From Euryarchaeota archaeon UBA60 (lineage in GTDB: Archaea; Thermoplasmatota; Poseidoniia; Poseidoniales; Poseidoniaceae): 5,499 nt of DNA. The notes under the pieces were generated by a model. That model searched no databases. It was given only the letters and a program-made list of their open reading frames with translations, and was not told where the DNA came from. Of the stretch, positions 1 through 5,499 are shown piece after piece (the stretch's first letter is position 1; each line of letters begins with the position of its first letter). A program made the position numbers and the translations under genes. The stretch is from NCBI GenBank assembly GCA_002503395.1, contig DARQ01000018.1, positions 1 to 5,499 of the forward strand, given 5' to 3'.

Positions 1-251
1 GACTCCAGCGACCAGATGATTGCCGAGGCGATGACCAGTGCCCATAGTTGGTGGTGGACATCGGTGATTCCCAGGCTGGAGAGAATCGATGATTCTCGCA
101 TCACCACGGTATCTACTGCCGCACCGATGAGAATTGGTGGTGCCAGATCGAAAATCTTGTTTATCACCGAACACAGAGATGCCAGTATCACCGTACCTCG
201 ATGCTGTTGTGTATGTCCTGCAAGTCGTGCCAATGGTCGCGACTTGGTCAT
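1..251 (-). CDS. ABC transporter transmembrane/ATP-binding subunit, N-terminal fragment (runs off the left edge)
   Basis: Reading the - strand from an ATG at 251-249 gives 83 complete codons with no stop before the window edge. The product starts MTKSRPLARLAGH and continues with a hydrophobic segment at about residues 20-50, containing NKIFDLAPPILIGAAVD, then SSLGITDVHHQLW and a second hydrophobic segment from about residue 69 (LWALVIASAIIWSLE). This looks like the start of the membrane domain of type I ABC exporters (MsbA/MdlB-like, where membrane and ATPase domains share one chain). The 'DLAPPxLIGAAVD' run after helix 1 is what I recognise. ATG 251 is the only ATG after the in-frame stop at 273-275, and no strong Shine-Dalgarno site precedes it. 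The ATPase domain lies outside the window, so the substrate cannot be told. An overlapping + strand reading frame at 16-315 has no protein-like character and is treated as a shadow. The gene is divergent from hutU; a role in histidine transport is not indicated. Confidence 0.72.
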   Translation of the reverse strand, partial: MTKSRPLARLAGHTQQHRGTVILASLCSVINKIFDLAPPILIGAAVDTVVMRESSILSSLGITDVHHQLWALVIASAIIWSLE

Positions 252-290
252 GATGTGCGCAGGTGGTATGCTTCATCAATTGCACCCCGG

Positions 291-300
291 TGATTATTTA
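291..300. promoter_or_regulatory. AT-rich box in the ABC-transporter/hutU divergent intergenic region (possible TATA element)
   Basis: The 111-bp gap between the divergent starts (252-362) has one conspicuous AT-rich element, TGATTATTTA. Read on the + strand it could be an archaeal TATA box placing hutU transcription near 320-325, with a leader of roughly 40 nt. Read on the - strand (TAAATAATCA) it lies 41-49 nt upstream of the ABC-transporter ATG and could serve that gene instead. The sequence does not decide between them. Position and composition are seen; promoter function is inference. Confidence 0.25.
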
Positions 301-362
301 CACGCTGAGAGTTGATTGTGTGGCAGAACAATGCTCAATACTGACTAACCATACCATCAATT

Positions 363-2402
363 ATGGGCGAATCCGCATTAGCCGAACTTCGCCGATACAT
401 CGGCGAAGGAATCCCCGCTGAATTACCACCTACTCAAGAGCCTTCAGCCGAGGTTGACCATGTTCCTAAGCGCCGTCAGGTTCTCTCACCAAGTGAGGAG
501 GTATTGGCCCTGCAGAATGCCCTTCGCTACTTTCCCGCTGAATGGCATCGTGAATTGGGCGAGGAATTCCTAGCCGAGTTACGAAACCATGGGCGTATCT
601 ACATGCACAGATTCCGCCCGAACCAATACCCTATGCAGTCACACCCGATTTCTTCCTACCCATGTAAATCATCACATGCGGCGGCGATAATGCTGATGAT
701 TCAAAACAACCTGAGTGCTGAGGTCGCACAATTTCCTCACGAGTTGATCACTTACGGTGGTAACGGCTCAGTATTCCAGAATTGGGCGCAGTATCGGCTC
801 ACCATGCAATACTTGACACAAATGGATGATGAGCAGACCCTGGTGATGTATTCCGGGCATCCCTTGGGATTGTTCCCCTCACATGGTGATGCTCCCCGGG
901 TAGTGGTCAGCAATGGAATGATGATACCAAATTACAGTTCACAAGATGATTATGAACGCTTCAATGCACTGGGAGTCACCCAATATGGTCAGATGACCGC
1001 CGGCTCATACATGTATATCGGTCCACAGGGAATTGTGCATGGAACCATGATTACTCTGCTCAATGCAGCACGCATCCACCTCGCCCGTGAATTCCCTGAA
1101 GGTCTGTCCGGTGTGACATTCGTAACCTCGGGATTGGGGGGTATGAGTGGAGCTCAAGCCAAAGCGGCGGTGATTGCTGGTGCGGTCTGCATCATCGCTG
1201 AAATAAATCCACATGCTGCAAATAAACGTCACTCGCAAGGCTGGGTCGATGAATTGTACGAGGATGTGGATTCGGCCATCGACAGGCTCATCGAGGCTCG
1301 GGAATTGGCGGCCGGGCTTTCGATAGGATATATCGGCAATATTGTTGAATTGTGGGAGCGTCTGGTTACTAGAGATGTGCGAATTGATTTGGGTAGTGAC
1401 CAAACCAGTCTGCATAATCCTTGGCAAGGTGGATATTTTCCGGCCGGAATCGACTTTGATACGGCAATGGTAATGATGTCCGAAGACCCTGATAATTTCC
1501 GCAATGCGGTTGAAGTTTCTCTGCGTAGACAGGTTGAGGCGATTAATTCAATGTGCGACAAGGGGATGTATTTCTGGGATTACGGCAATGCCTTCCTGTT
1601 AGAGGCCAGTCGGGCGGGAGCAGATGTGCTCGATGAGGAAGGAAATTTCACTTATCCCTCATACGTTGAAGATATCATGGGTCCGAAGTGCTTTGACTAT
1701 GGATTTGGGCCGTTTCGCTGGGTCTGTACCAGCGGTTCGGAAGAGGATTTGGTCACGACCGATGGCATCGCCGCCGCGGTCATCGCAGAAATGACCACAA
1801 ATTGCCCTGAAGACATATCGCAACAACTCGGTGACAACTTGAAATGGATACAAAATGCCTCACAACATCAATTGGTCGTCGGCAGTCAGGCACGTATTCT
1901 CTATGCTGATGAACAAGGTAGGAGAAAAATAGCACAGGCCTTCAATACAGCCATCGCTGAGGGTGAGATTTCAGCCCCGGTGGTAATCGGGCGTGACCAT
2001 CATGATGTTTCGGGAACTGACAGCCCATTTCGCGAGACCGCAAACATTCGTGACGGTTCTTCTTATTGCGCAGATATGGCGATTCACAACGTCATCGGTG
2101 ACGGATTCCGTGGGGCTACCTGGGTTAGTATCCACAACGGCGGTGGGGTTGGTTGGGGTGAGGCGATCAATGGAGGTTTCGGCTTACTTCTAGATGGCTC
2201 CAGTGATACCAACCGACGACTGCATATGATGCTCTCTTGGGATGTGAATAATGGCGTGGCAAGAAGAGCATGGGCAAGGAATGACGAGGCACTATCAGCA
2301 ATAGAACGAGCCATGGCGAATGAGCCTTCATTGAAGGTTACAATACCTTCCATCGCTGATGTTGGGGAATTGCGCGACCTTGTTGGCTTAAGCGATAATT
2401 GA
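363..2402 (+). CDS. hutU: Urocanate hydratase (urocanase), long eukaryote-like form
   Basis: This cytoplasmic, NAD+-dependent enzyme (EC 4.2.1.49) converts urocanate to 4-imidazolone-5-propionate, the second step of histidine breakdown. The 679-residue product matches the long urocanase type of animals (UROC1, about 676 aa) and some bacteria rather than the usual bacterial form of about 555 aa. Visible motifs are YGGNGSVFQNWAQ (131-143), GQMTAGSYMYIGPQG (209-223), the glycine-rich NAD-site segment GLGGMSGAQ (257-265), LGSDQTSLHNPW (343-354), FWDYGNA (404-410), GFGPFRWVCTSG (447-458), GRDHHDVSGTDSPFRET (543-559) and NGGGVGWGEAINGGFG (592-607). At the place of the bacterial signature with catalytic Cys410 (ARICW) it reads QARILY (509-514), so that Cys is Leu, as I recall for animal UROC1. 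ATG 363 is the only credible start: an in-frame TGA lies at 342-344 and the next Met is residue 81. No Shine-Dalgarno site is visible. hutH follows, almost certainly in one operon. The frame is intact. Confidence 0.97.
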   Translation: MGESALAELRRYIGEGIPAELPPTQEPSAEVDHVPKRRQVLSPSEEVLALQNALRYFPAEWHRELGEEFLAELRNHGRIYMHRFRPNQYPMQSHPISSYPCKSSHAAAIMLMIQNNLSAEVAQFPHELITYGGNGSVFQNWAQYRLTMQYLTQMDDEQTLVMYSGHPLGLFPSHGDAPRVVVSNGMMIPNYSSQDDYERFNALGVTQYGQMTAGSYMYIGPQGIVHGTMITLLNAARIHLAREFPEGLSGVTFVTSGLGGMSGAQAKAAVIAGAVCIIAEINPHAANKRHSQGWVDELYEDVDSAIDRLIEARELAAGLSIGYIGNIVELWERLVTRDVRIDLGSDQTSLHNPWQGGYFPAGIDFDTAMVMMSEDPDNFRNAVEVSLRRQVEAINSMCDKGMYFWDYGNAFLLEASRAGADVLDEEGNFTYPSYVEDIMGPKCFDYGFGPFRWVCTSGSEEDLVTTDGIAAAVIAEMTTNCPEDISQQLGDNLKWIQNASQHQLVVGSQARILYADEQGRRKIAQAFNTAIAEGEISAPVVIGRDHHDVSGTDSPFRETANIRDGSSYCADMAIHNVIGDGFRGATWVSIHNGGGVGWGEAINGGFGLLLDGSSDTNRRLHMMLSWDVNNGVARRAWARNDEALSAIERAMANEPSLKVTIPSIADVGELRDLVGLSDN

Positions 2403-2418
2403 TTTGATGAGACTGGTT

Positions 2419-2425
2419 GGAGGAG
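2419..2425 (+). promoter_or_regulatory. Shine-Dalgarno site of hutH
   Basis: GGAGGAG lies 6 nt upstream of ATG 2432, a strong match to the 16S anti-Shine-Dalgarno with ideal spacing. It decides the hutH start. A longer in-frame reading from TTG 2417 would place this site inside the coding sequence and add only five residues (MEEFA) with no family support. Confidence 0.85.
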
Positions 2426-2431
2426 TTTGCT

Positions 2432-3982
2432 ATGCGTACCATACATCTCGATGGCCAGACCATCAGCACCACCGACCTCTGTGATGTTGCATATGGACGG
2501 GCACGAGCCGAAATAGCCCTCGATGCGATGCCGAAGATTGCCGCCGCCCGCCAGGTGGTCGAGAATATACTTGACAAGGATTTGACCGTATATGGGGTGA
2601 ATACCGGATTCGGCTCGCTGGTCAACACGAGAATTTCCGAAGATGACTTAGCTGAATTGCAACTAAACCTGATTCGTAGTCATGCCTGTGGACTTGGTCA
2701 GCCATTGTCGATTCCGCATGTGCGAGCAATGATGTTGGCCCGGGCAAACTCTCTGGCAAAGGGTCATTCGGGGGTCAGGTTTGAGGTTATCGAGCAGTTA
2801 ATCGCCTTCCTCGACCACGATATCACCCCATTGGTCCCGAGAATCGGCTCGCTTGGAGCCTCTGGAGACCTCGCCCAATTAGCACATATGGCACTTTCAT
2901 TGATTGGTGAAGGGCAATCATACGGTACCAATGGTCAATTGAAGCCGACCAAGGAACTGCTCTTGGAGATGGGCTTGATTCCATTGAAACTAGAGGCCAA
3001 GGAGGGACTGTCGCTGATAAACGGTACCAGTCTGATGGTCGGGCTGATGGCTGATGCGGAGCACCAACTGGCGCGACTATTGCCTATGGCTGACTTGATA
3101 TTAGCAGCATCAATCGAAGCGAGATCATGCAGTATAAAGCCCGCTGATGAGAGGGTTCACGCGGTGCGCCCACATGTTGGACAGGGTCTGGTAGCCGAGC
3201 GCATTCGCCTTTTCATGGATGGCTCGGAAAACCTGCAAATGCATACTGATTGTGAACGCGTGCAAGATGCATATTCATTCCGTTGTGCGCCGCAGGTGCA
3301 CGGTGCAGTACTGGAGAGTCACAACCGATTGCACGAGGTTGTTACCATCGACCTCAATTCGGCAACAGATAATCCCCTGATATTTCCGAACCCAAAAAAC
3401 CGTGGGGCTGATGAAGTTATCAGCCAAGGAAATTTTCACGGCGAGATTTTGTCTTTGGCTGGAGATGCAATGAGTCTCGCCTGCTTTGAGTTGGCATCGA
3501 TAAGCGAGCGGCGAATCGACCAGATACTCGACCACTCCCGAAGTGGGCTGCCACCCTTTTTGGCGGGCAATCCCGGTTCTGAATCGGGGATGATGATAGT
3601 TCAGTATGCCGCCGCAGCAGCACTCGCTGAAATGCGTGTATACGCCAATCCTGCCACGGCAATCAACATTCCAACCTCGGCCAATCAGGAAGACCATGTG
3701 AGCATGGGGGCAACCGCGGCGTGGTCGCTGATTCAATCGGTAGAGCGACTGGCAGATGTGCTAGCCTGTGAATTGATAGTTGCCGGCCAGGCGCTGGAGC
3801 ATCTCAGCGCCGCACCGAGTAAATGGGTCGCGGCGCTTGTTCGAAACCTGCGAGGCGTGGTACAGCCGCTCTCCGGCGACCGCTCGCTGAGTGAGGAGAT
3901 GCGTAAGGTCGCGAAGATATTAGCAAGCGGCGCGTGGTTATCGCTGATTGAGTCGGAACTAGGTATGATACCCCGACTTTGA
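2432..3982 (+). CDS. hutH: Histidine ammonia-lyase (histidase)
   Basis: This enzyme (EC 4.3.1.3) removes ammonia from L-histidine to give trans-urocanate, the substrate of the upstream gene product. The 516-residue length is normal for HutH (about 500-510 aa), and the family is a cytosolic homotetramer. The Ala143-Ser144-Gly145 triad in GSLGASGDLAQLAHMAL cyclises to the MIO electrophile. Other expected active-site residues are Tyr54 in VYGVNTGFG, His84 in IRSHACGLG, Asn197 in LINGTS, Tyr281 and Arg284 in DAYSFRCAPQVHG, Phe335 in GNFHGE, and Glu420 in PTSANQEDHVSMG. The Ser-His pair at 83-84 and Glu420 favour histidine over phenylalanine or tyrosine. Gln149 replaces the Pro of the usual ASGDLAPL signature, which is unusual. 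The start at ATG 2432 is chosen from the GGAGGAG site just upstream. The gene begins 29 nt after the hutU stop, so the two are probably cotranscribed. The substrate assignment rests on motifs and on the hutU neighbour; an aromatic amino acid ammonia-lyase is much less likely. Confidence 0.96.
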   Translation: MRTIHLDGQTISTTDLCDVAYGRARAEIALDAMPKIAAARQVVENILDKDLTVYGVNTGFGSLVNTRISEDDLAELQLNLIRSHACGLGQPLSIPHVRAMMLARANSLAKGHSGVRFEVIEQLIAFLDHDITPLVPRIGSLGASGDLAQLAHMALSLIGEGQSYGTNGQLKPTKELLLEMGLIPLKLEAKEGLSLINGTSLMVGLMADAEHQLARLLPMADLILAASIEARSCSIKPADERVHAVRPHVGQGLVAERIRLFMDGSENLQMHTDCERVQDAYSFRCAPQVHGAVLESHNRLHEVVTIDLNSATDNPLIFPNPKNRGADEVISQGNFHGEILSLAGDAMSLACFELASISERRIDQILDHSRSGLPPFLAGNPGSESGMMIVQYAAAAALAEMRVYANPATAINIPTSANQEDHVSMGATAAWSLIQSVERLADVLACELIVAGQALEHLSAAPSKWVAALVRNLRGVVQPLSGDRSLSEEMRKVAKILASGAWLSLIESELGMIPRL

Positions 3983-4028
3983 GAATATCAATCAATTTCC
4001 GCAACCAAGAGCAGATGATTATCTTGAC

Positions 4029-4050
4029 AAAGTGAGTTTGTAAAGTGAGT
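4029..4050. repeat. Short direct repeat downstream of hutH
   Basis: AAAGTGAGT occurs at 4029-4037 and again at 4042-4050 in the gap between the convergent hutH and DUF835 genes. The AGTGAGT core is the reverse complement of ACTCACT at 4075-4081 and 4091-4097, so a hairpin with a 7-bp stem and a loop of about 24 nt is possible. No T-rich tract typical of an archaeal terminator accompanies it, so a terminator role is not claimed. Confidence 0.4.
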
Positions 4051-4068
4051 ACTCGGCCCTAACTCAAC

Positions 4069-4100
4069 CCTCGGACTCACTCGACCTCGGACTCACTCGC
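4069..4100. repeat. 16-bp tandem duplication spanning the stop codon of the DUF835 gene
   Basis: CCTCGGACTCACTCGA (4069-4084) is followed directly by CCTCGGACTCACTCGC (4085-4100); 15 of 16 bases are identical. The right copy contains the stop codon (complement of TCA at 4093-4095) and the last codons of the - strand gene. The left copy is in the intergenic gap. Because the stop lies in the gene-proximal copy, the duplication does not change the protein. It looks like a recent slippage or duplication event. Confidence 0.85.
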
Positions 4101-4974
4101 CGACCAATAAATCAAGTGAACGCATGACCTCTTCGAGACCGGTTAATTGGCGAATCTTGAAACGGAACTTCAGCGAGTTCTTGCGCTCTCCCGTCGAAGC
4201 CAATAGGTCGATCACCCTGTCTAATTCAACCGCAAGCCTGACTTTCTCCTCAACCACCGCGTATAATCGATAGGCTCGCTCGTCATCATCATAGGATAGG
4301 GCTGGTTCAACTTCACTTACATCCAACCCCATTCGCCGCCACGACATTATTCGCTTGCGCAGCAGGGCTTGCGAAAAACCACTTTGTGGTAATCTCACCA
4401 GATGAACCAGTCGTGGTGAGCCGTCCTCGGTTAAATCGAGGGTCACGCCATCACTCAGTTCCGAAACCACCGGAGTATCGCTCGGCTCTGGTAGAGGGGC
4501 GTCATCTTCATCTTCAATGTGTTCGGGCAATTCGAATCGAGGGGCCTCCCGTGTTAACATGGCCATCTGCTGAGGCTCCAGGGTAAGTGGATCGAGTGGC
4601 AGGAGCAGACTCCAAAGTGAGGCCCCGATTGCATCGACCAAACTTCTTACAAAGGTCATTACGGAATCCCAGCCATGCATACCGATGAGTAATTCCAGTC
4701 CCTCTAGAATGATAATGCCGTTGCCATCAGCTATTCTCTGCCGGATAGTAGAATCCATCCGTTCGAGATGGGGATATAATGCACCTTCGCCCTGATTCTC
4801 GGTCAACCAGTGAGTCTCGACTTTGGATAAATCCAAGCGCTCCAATAATCTTCTAGGTGGTAGACGTGAGATGAGGATGTAGGATTCAGATGAAAGTTCG
4901 AGACACCGCTCAAGCCAGTCGTGGACGGCTGTAATATCGTCGCAGGGGATGGTGCGGACCTGCCCGCGACTCAT
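4093..4974 (-). CDS. DUF835 domain protein with acidic linker and helical C-terminal domain
   Basis: The 293-residue product has an N-terminal DUF835 (PF05763-type) domain at about 5-145. Its hallmarks are the strand YILISRLPP (32-40), THWLTE (54-59), the core GIIILEGLELLIG (86-98) with HGWDSVMTFVRSLVDAI (100-116), and LLLPLDPLTL (123-132). The domain is common in Euryarchaeota and Thermoplasmata, often beside or fused to signalling domains; its biochemical role is unknown. An acidic, proline-rich linker follows (about 147-176, including EHIEDEDDAPLPEPSD). The C-terminal part (about 177-293) is mostly charged helices, including WRRMGLDVSEVEPAL (212-226) and VEEKVRLAVELDRVIDLL (241-258). I cannot assign this part to a named family. 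No signal peptide or membrane helix is seen, so it should be cytosolic. ATG 4974 is preferred because GGAGG sits 5 nt upstream; an ATG at 4986 would add four residues (MEAG). The gene converges on hutH and diverges from the zinc-ribbon gene, so a link to histidine catabolism is not implied. Confidence 0.85.
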   Translation of the reverse strand: MSRGQVRTIPCDDITAVHDWLERCLELSSESYILISRLPPRRLLERLDLSKVETHWLTENQGEGALYPHLERMDSTIRQRIADGNGIIILEGLELLIGMHGWDSVMTFVRSLVDAIGASLWSLLLPLDPLTLEPQQMAMLTREAPRFELPEHIEDEDDAPLPEPSDTPVVSELSDGVTLDLTEDGSPRLVHLVRLPQSGFSQALLRKRIMSWRRMGLDVSEVEPALSYDDDERAYRLYAVVEEKVRLAVELDRVIDLLASTGERKNSLKFRFKIRQLTGLEEVMRSLDLLVGE

Positions 4975-4979
4975 TCCCG

Positions 4980-4984
4980 CCTCC
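4980..4984 (-). promoter_or_regulatory. Shine-Dalgarno site favouring the internal ATG of the DUF835 gene
   Basis: On the - strand GGAGG (complement of CCTCC at 4980-4984) lies 5 nt before the ATG at 4974-4972. It overlaps the last base of the upstream ATG at 4986-4984, which has no comparable site of its own. The arrangement mirrors the GGAGGAG site of hutH and supports the shorter start. Confidence 0.6.
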
Positions 4985-5050
4985 ATGCTATCGATGCAAA
5001 CGCTGCAAGCATAGCATTTGAGTCTTCGGCCAATTTCCCCCCCTCTGAAT

Positions 5051-5072
5051 TACTTTATTTTACCTATAATAA
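5051..5072. promoter_or_regulatory. AT-rich divergent promoter region between the DUF835 and zinc-ribbon genes
   Basis: The 157-bp gap at 4975-5131 becomes markedly AT-rich from about 5048. CTATAATAA at 5064-5072 is a plausible TATA box for the + strand gene, placing transcription near 5095 and leaving a leader of about 35-40 nt. On the - strand, AAAATAAAG (complement of 5053-5061) could serve the DUF835 gene. TATAAT at 5065-5070 also resembles a bacterial -10 box, so the element alone does not prove an archaeal origin. Promoter function is inferred from composition and position. Confidence 0.4.
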
Positions 5073-5122
5073 CCAATTACGCTGTATTAACAGTTAAAAT
5101 ACAACTTGTATTGGGAAGTCAA

Positions 5123-5128
5123 GGGGAG
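5123..5128 (+). promoter_or_regulatory. Possible Shine-Dalgarno site of the zinc-ribbon/EF-hand gene
   Basis: GGGGAG ends 3 nt before ATG 5132, which is a short spacing. A second purine-rich site, AAAGGA at 5146-5151, lies 7 nt before the in-frame ATG at 5159. Translation could therefore begin at either Met, and the second would remove nine residues without touching the zinc-ribbon cysteines. Confidence 0.4.
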
Positions 5129-5131
5129 ACC

Positions 5132-5499
5132 ATGGTTGAGGAAGCAAAGGATGCGAATATGGCAGAGTGTGGAGCCTGTAGAGAAATTATTTCAATAGAT
5201 TCCGCGGCGTGCCCGAAATGTGGTGTTTCGTTCGGTGGAGTAAGCGACGAACCGCTCGGTGCGTGTGGCGCCTGCGGGGGCTTAGCACCCTTGGATGCGC
5301 CCAAATGTCCCCATTGTGGAGTTTCATTTGTAGCGGATAACGTAATTGAAGTATTGGGTAATTGGCTCACCGCCACAGGACTGGGAGTTAGAGCATTGTT
5401 TGAACGCTTCGACGAGAATAAAGATGGTGTCATCAATGCATTTGAATTCAAGAAGGGCCTAATCGCCTTGAATATCGCCGACCTTCCACCTTCGCAGAT
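5132..5499 (+). CDS. Double zinc-ribbon protein with EF-hand, N-terminal part (runs off the right edge)
   Basis: 122 codons are visible with no stop. Two four-cysteine zinc ribbons come first: Cys13/Cys16 with Cys27/Cys30 (ECGAC, then CPKCG), and Cys45/Cys48 with Cys59/Cys62 (ACGAC, then CPHCG). Each CxxC pair should help bind one structural zinc ion. After a helical stretch (about 68-92, including VIEVLGNWL) comes a canonical EF-hand loop at 94-105, DENKDGVINAFE. It has Asp94, Asn96, Asp98, Gly99, Ile101, Asn102 and Glu105 at the expected calcium-ligand or structural positions, flanked by ALFERF and FKKGLIAL helices. EF-hands usually pair, so a second may lie beyond the edge. No signal peptide or membrane segment is seen in the visible part. 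The start at ATG 5132 is the first good candidate; ATG 5159 is the alternative. The family is not one I can name. The combination suggests calcium-responsive regulation or protein binding, but this is inference. The gene is divergent from the DUF835 gene. Confidence 0.82.
   Translation, partial: MVEEAKDANMAECGACREIISIDSAACPKCGVSFGGVSDEPLGACGACGGLAPLDAPKCPHCGVSFVADNVIEVLGNWLTATGLGVRALFERFDENKDGVINAFEFKKGLIALNIADLPPSQ

Noticed and set aside
16..315. A 99-codon + strand open frame upstream of hutU.
   Set aside because: Its product has no recognisable motif and a low-complexity Cys/His/Trp-rich make-up, and it lies opposite a convincing - strand ABC-transporter fragment in a different frame.
312..338. 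Imperfect inverted repeat (ATTGT at 315-319 and ACAAT at 328-332, with TTGA and TCAA flanks) just upstream of hutU, as a possible operator.
   Set aside because: The uninterrupted arms are only 5 bp and such repeats are frequent by chance; no regulator gene is present to support it.
1005..1561. Two overlapping - strand open frames inside hutU.
   Set aside because: They are antisense shadows of a strongly conserved enzyme gene; their products show no family features and no ribosome-binding sites.
3275..3736. A 153-codon - strand open frame inside hutH.
   Set aside because: It is antisense to conserved active-site regions of HutH and its Cys/His/Arg-rich product is typical of a shadow frame.
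4043..4081. Hairpin between AGTGAGT (4044-4050) and ACTCACT (4075-4081) as an intrinsic terminator of hutH.
   Set aside because: The stem is short, the loop is about 24 nt, and there is no T-tract after it; an archaeal terminator would be expected to be T-rich.
5119..5451. A 110-codon - strand open frame opposite the zinc-ribbon/EF-hand gene.
   Set aside because: The + strand reading has two paired-cysteine ribbons and a perfect EF-hand loop; the - strand product is Ser/Pro/Ala-rich with no motif.
1..5499. tRNA genes, CRISPR arrays, insertion sequences or defence systems.
   Set aside because: No cloverleaf-like segment, regularly spaced repeat series, transposase reading frame or terminal inverted repeat was seen on either strand.

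Overview
The window holds a two-gene histidine-catabolism operon, hutU-hutH (urocanate hydratase and histidine ammonia-lyase), on the + strand. It is flanked by an ABC-transporter fragment reading off the left edge, a DUF835-family protein on the - strand, and the start of a zinc-ribbon/EF-hand protein reading off the right edge. The base composition is moderate. The DUF835 gene (a family seen mainly in Euryarchaeota and Thermoplasmata), archaeal-looking AT boxes and the small zinc-ribbon/EF-hand protein suggest an archaeon, perhaps a marine Poseidoniales (Group II) relative. This lineage call is inference; no rRNA or other phylogenetic marker is present.

Layout: 1-251 (-) is the N-terminal part of an ABC exporter-type transmembrane subunit. 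252-362 is a divergent intergenic region with an AT-rich box. 363-2402 (+) is hutU in its long, eukaryote-like form. 2432-3982 (+) is hutH, preceded by a clear Shine-Dalgarno site and 29 nt after the hutU stop. 3983-4092 is a short convergent gap with small direct repeats, one of them a 16-bp tandem duplication that overlaps the end of the next gene. 4093-4974 (-) is the DUF835 protein. 4975-5131 is an AT-rich divergent promoter region. 5132-5499 (+) is the partial double zinc-ribbon plus EF-hand protein.

HutH deaminates L-histidine to urocanate and HutU hydrates urocanate to imidazolonepropionate, so the pair forms the first two steps of the Hut pathway. The genes for the later steps (hutI and hutG or equivalents) are not in the window, and neither flanking gene substitutes for them. 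Both enzymes look intact, with their active-site motifs present. I do not see a clearly new biological system here. The points most worth a second look are the eukaryote-type urocanase in an apparently archaeal setting, a Pro-to-Gln change in the otherwise conserved ammonia-lyase signature, the two-domain DUF835 protein, and the zinc-ribbon/EF-hand fusion divergent from it.
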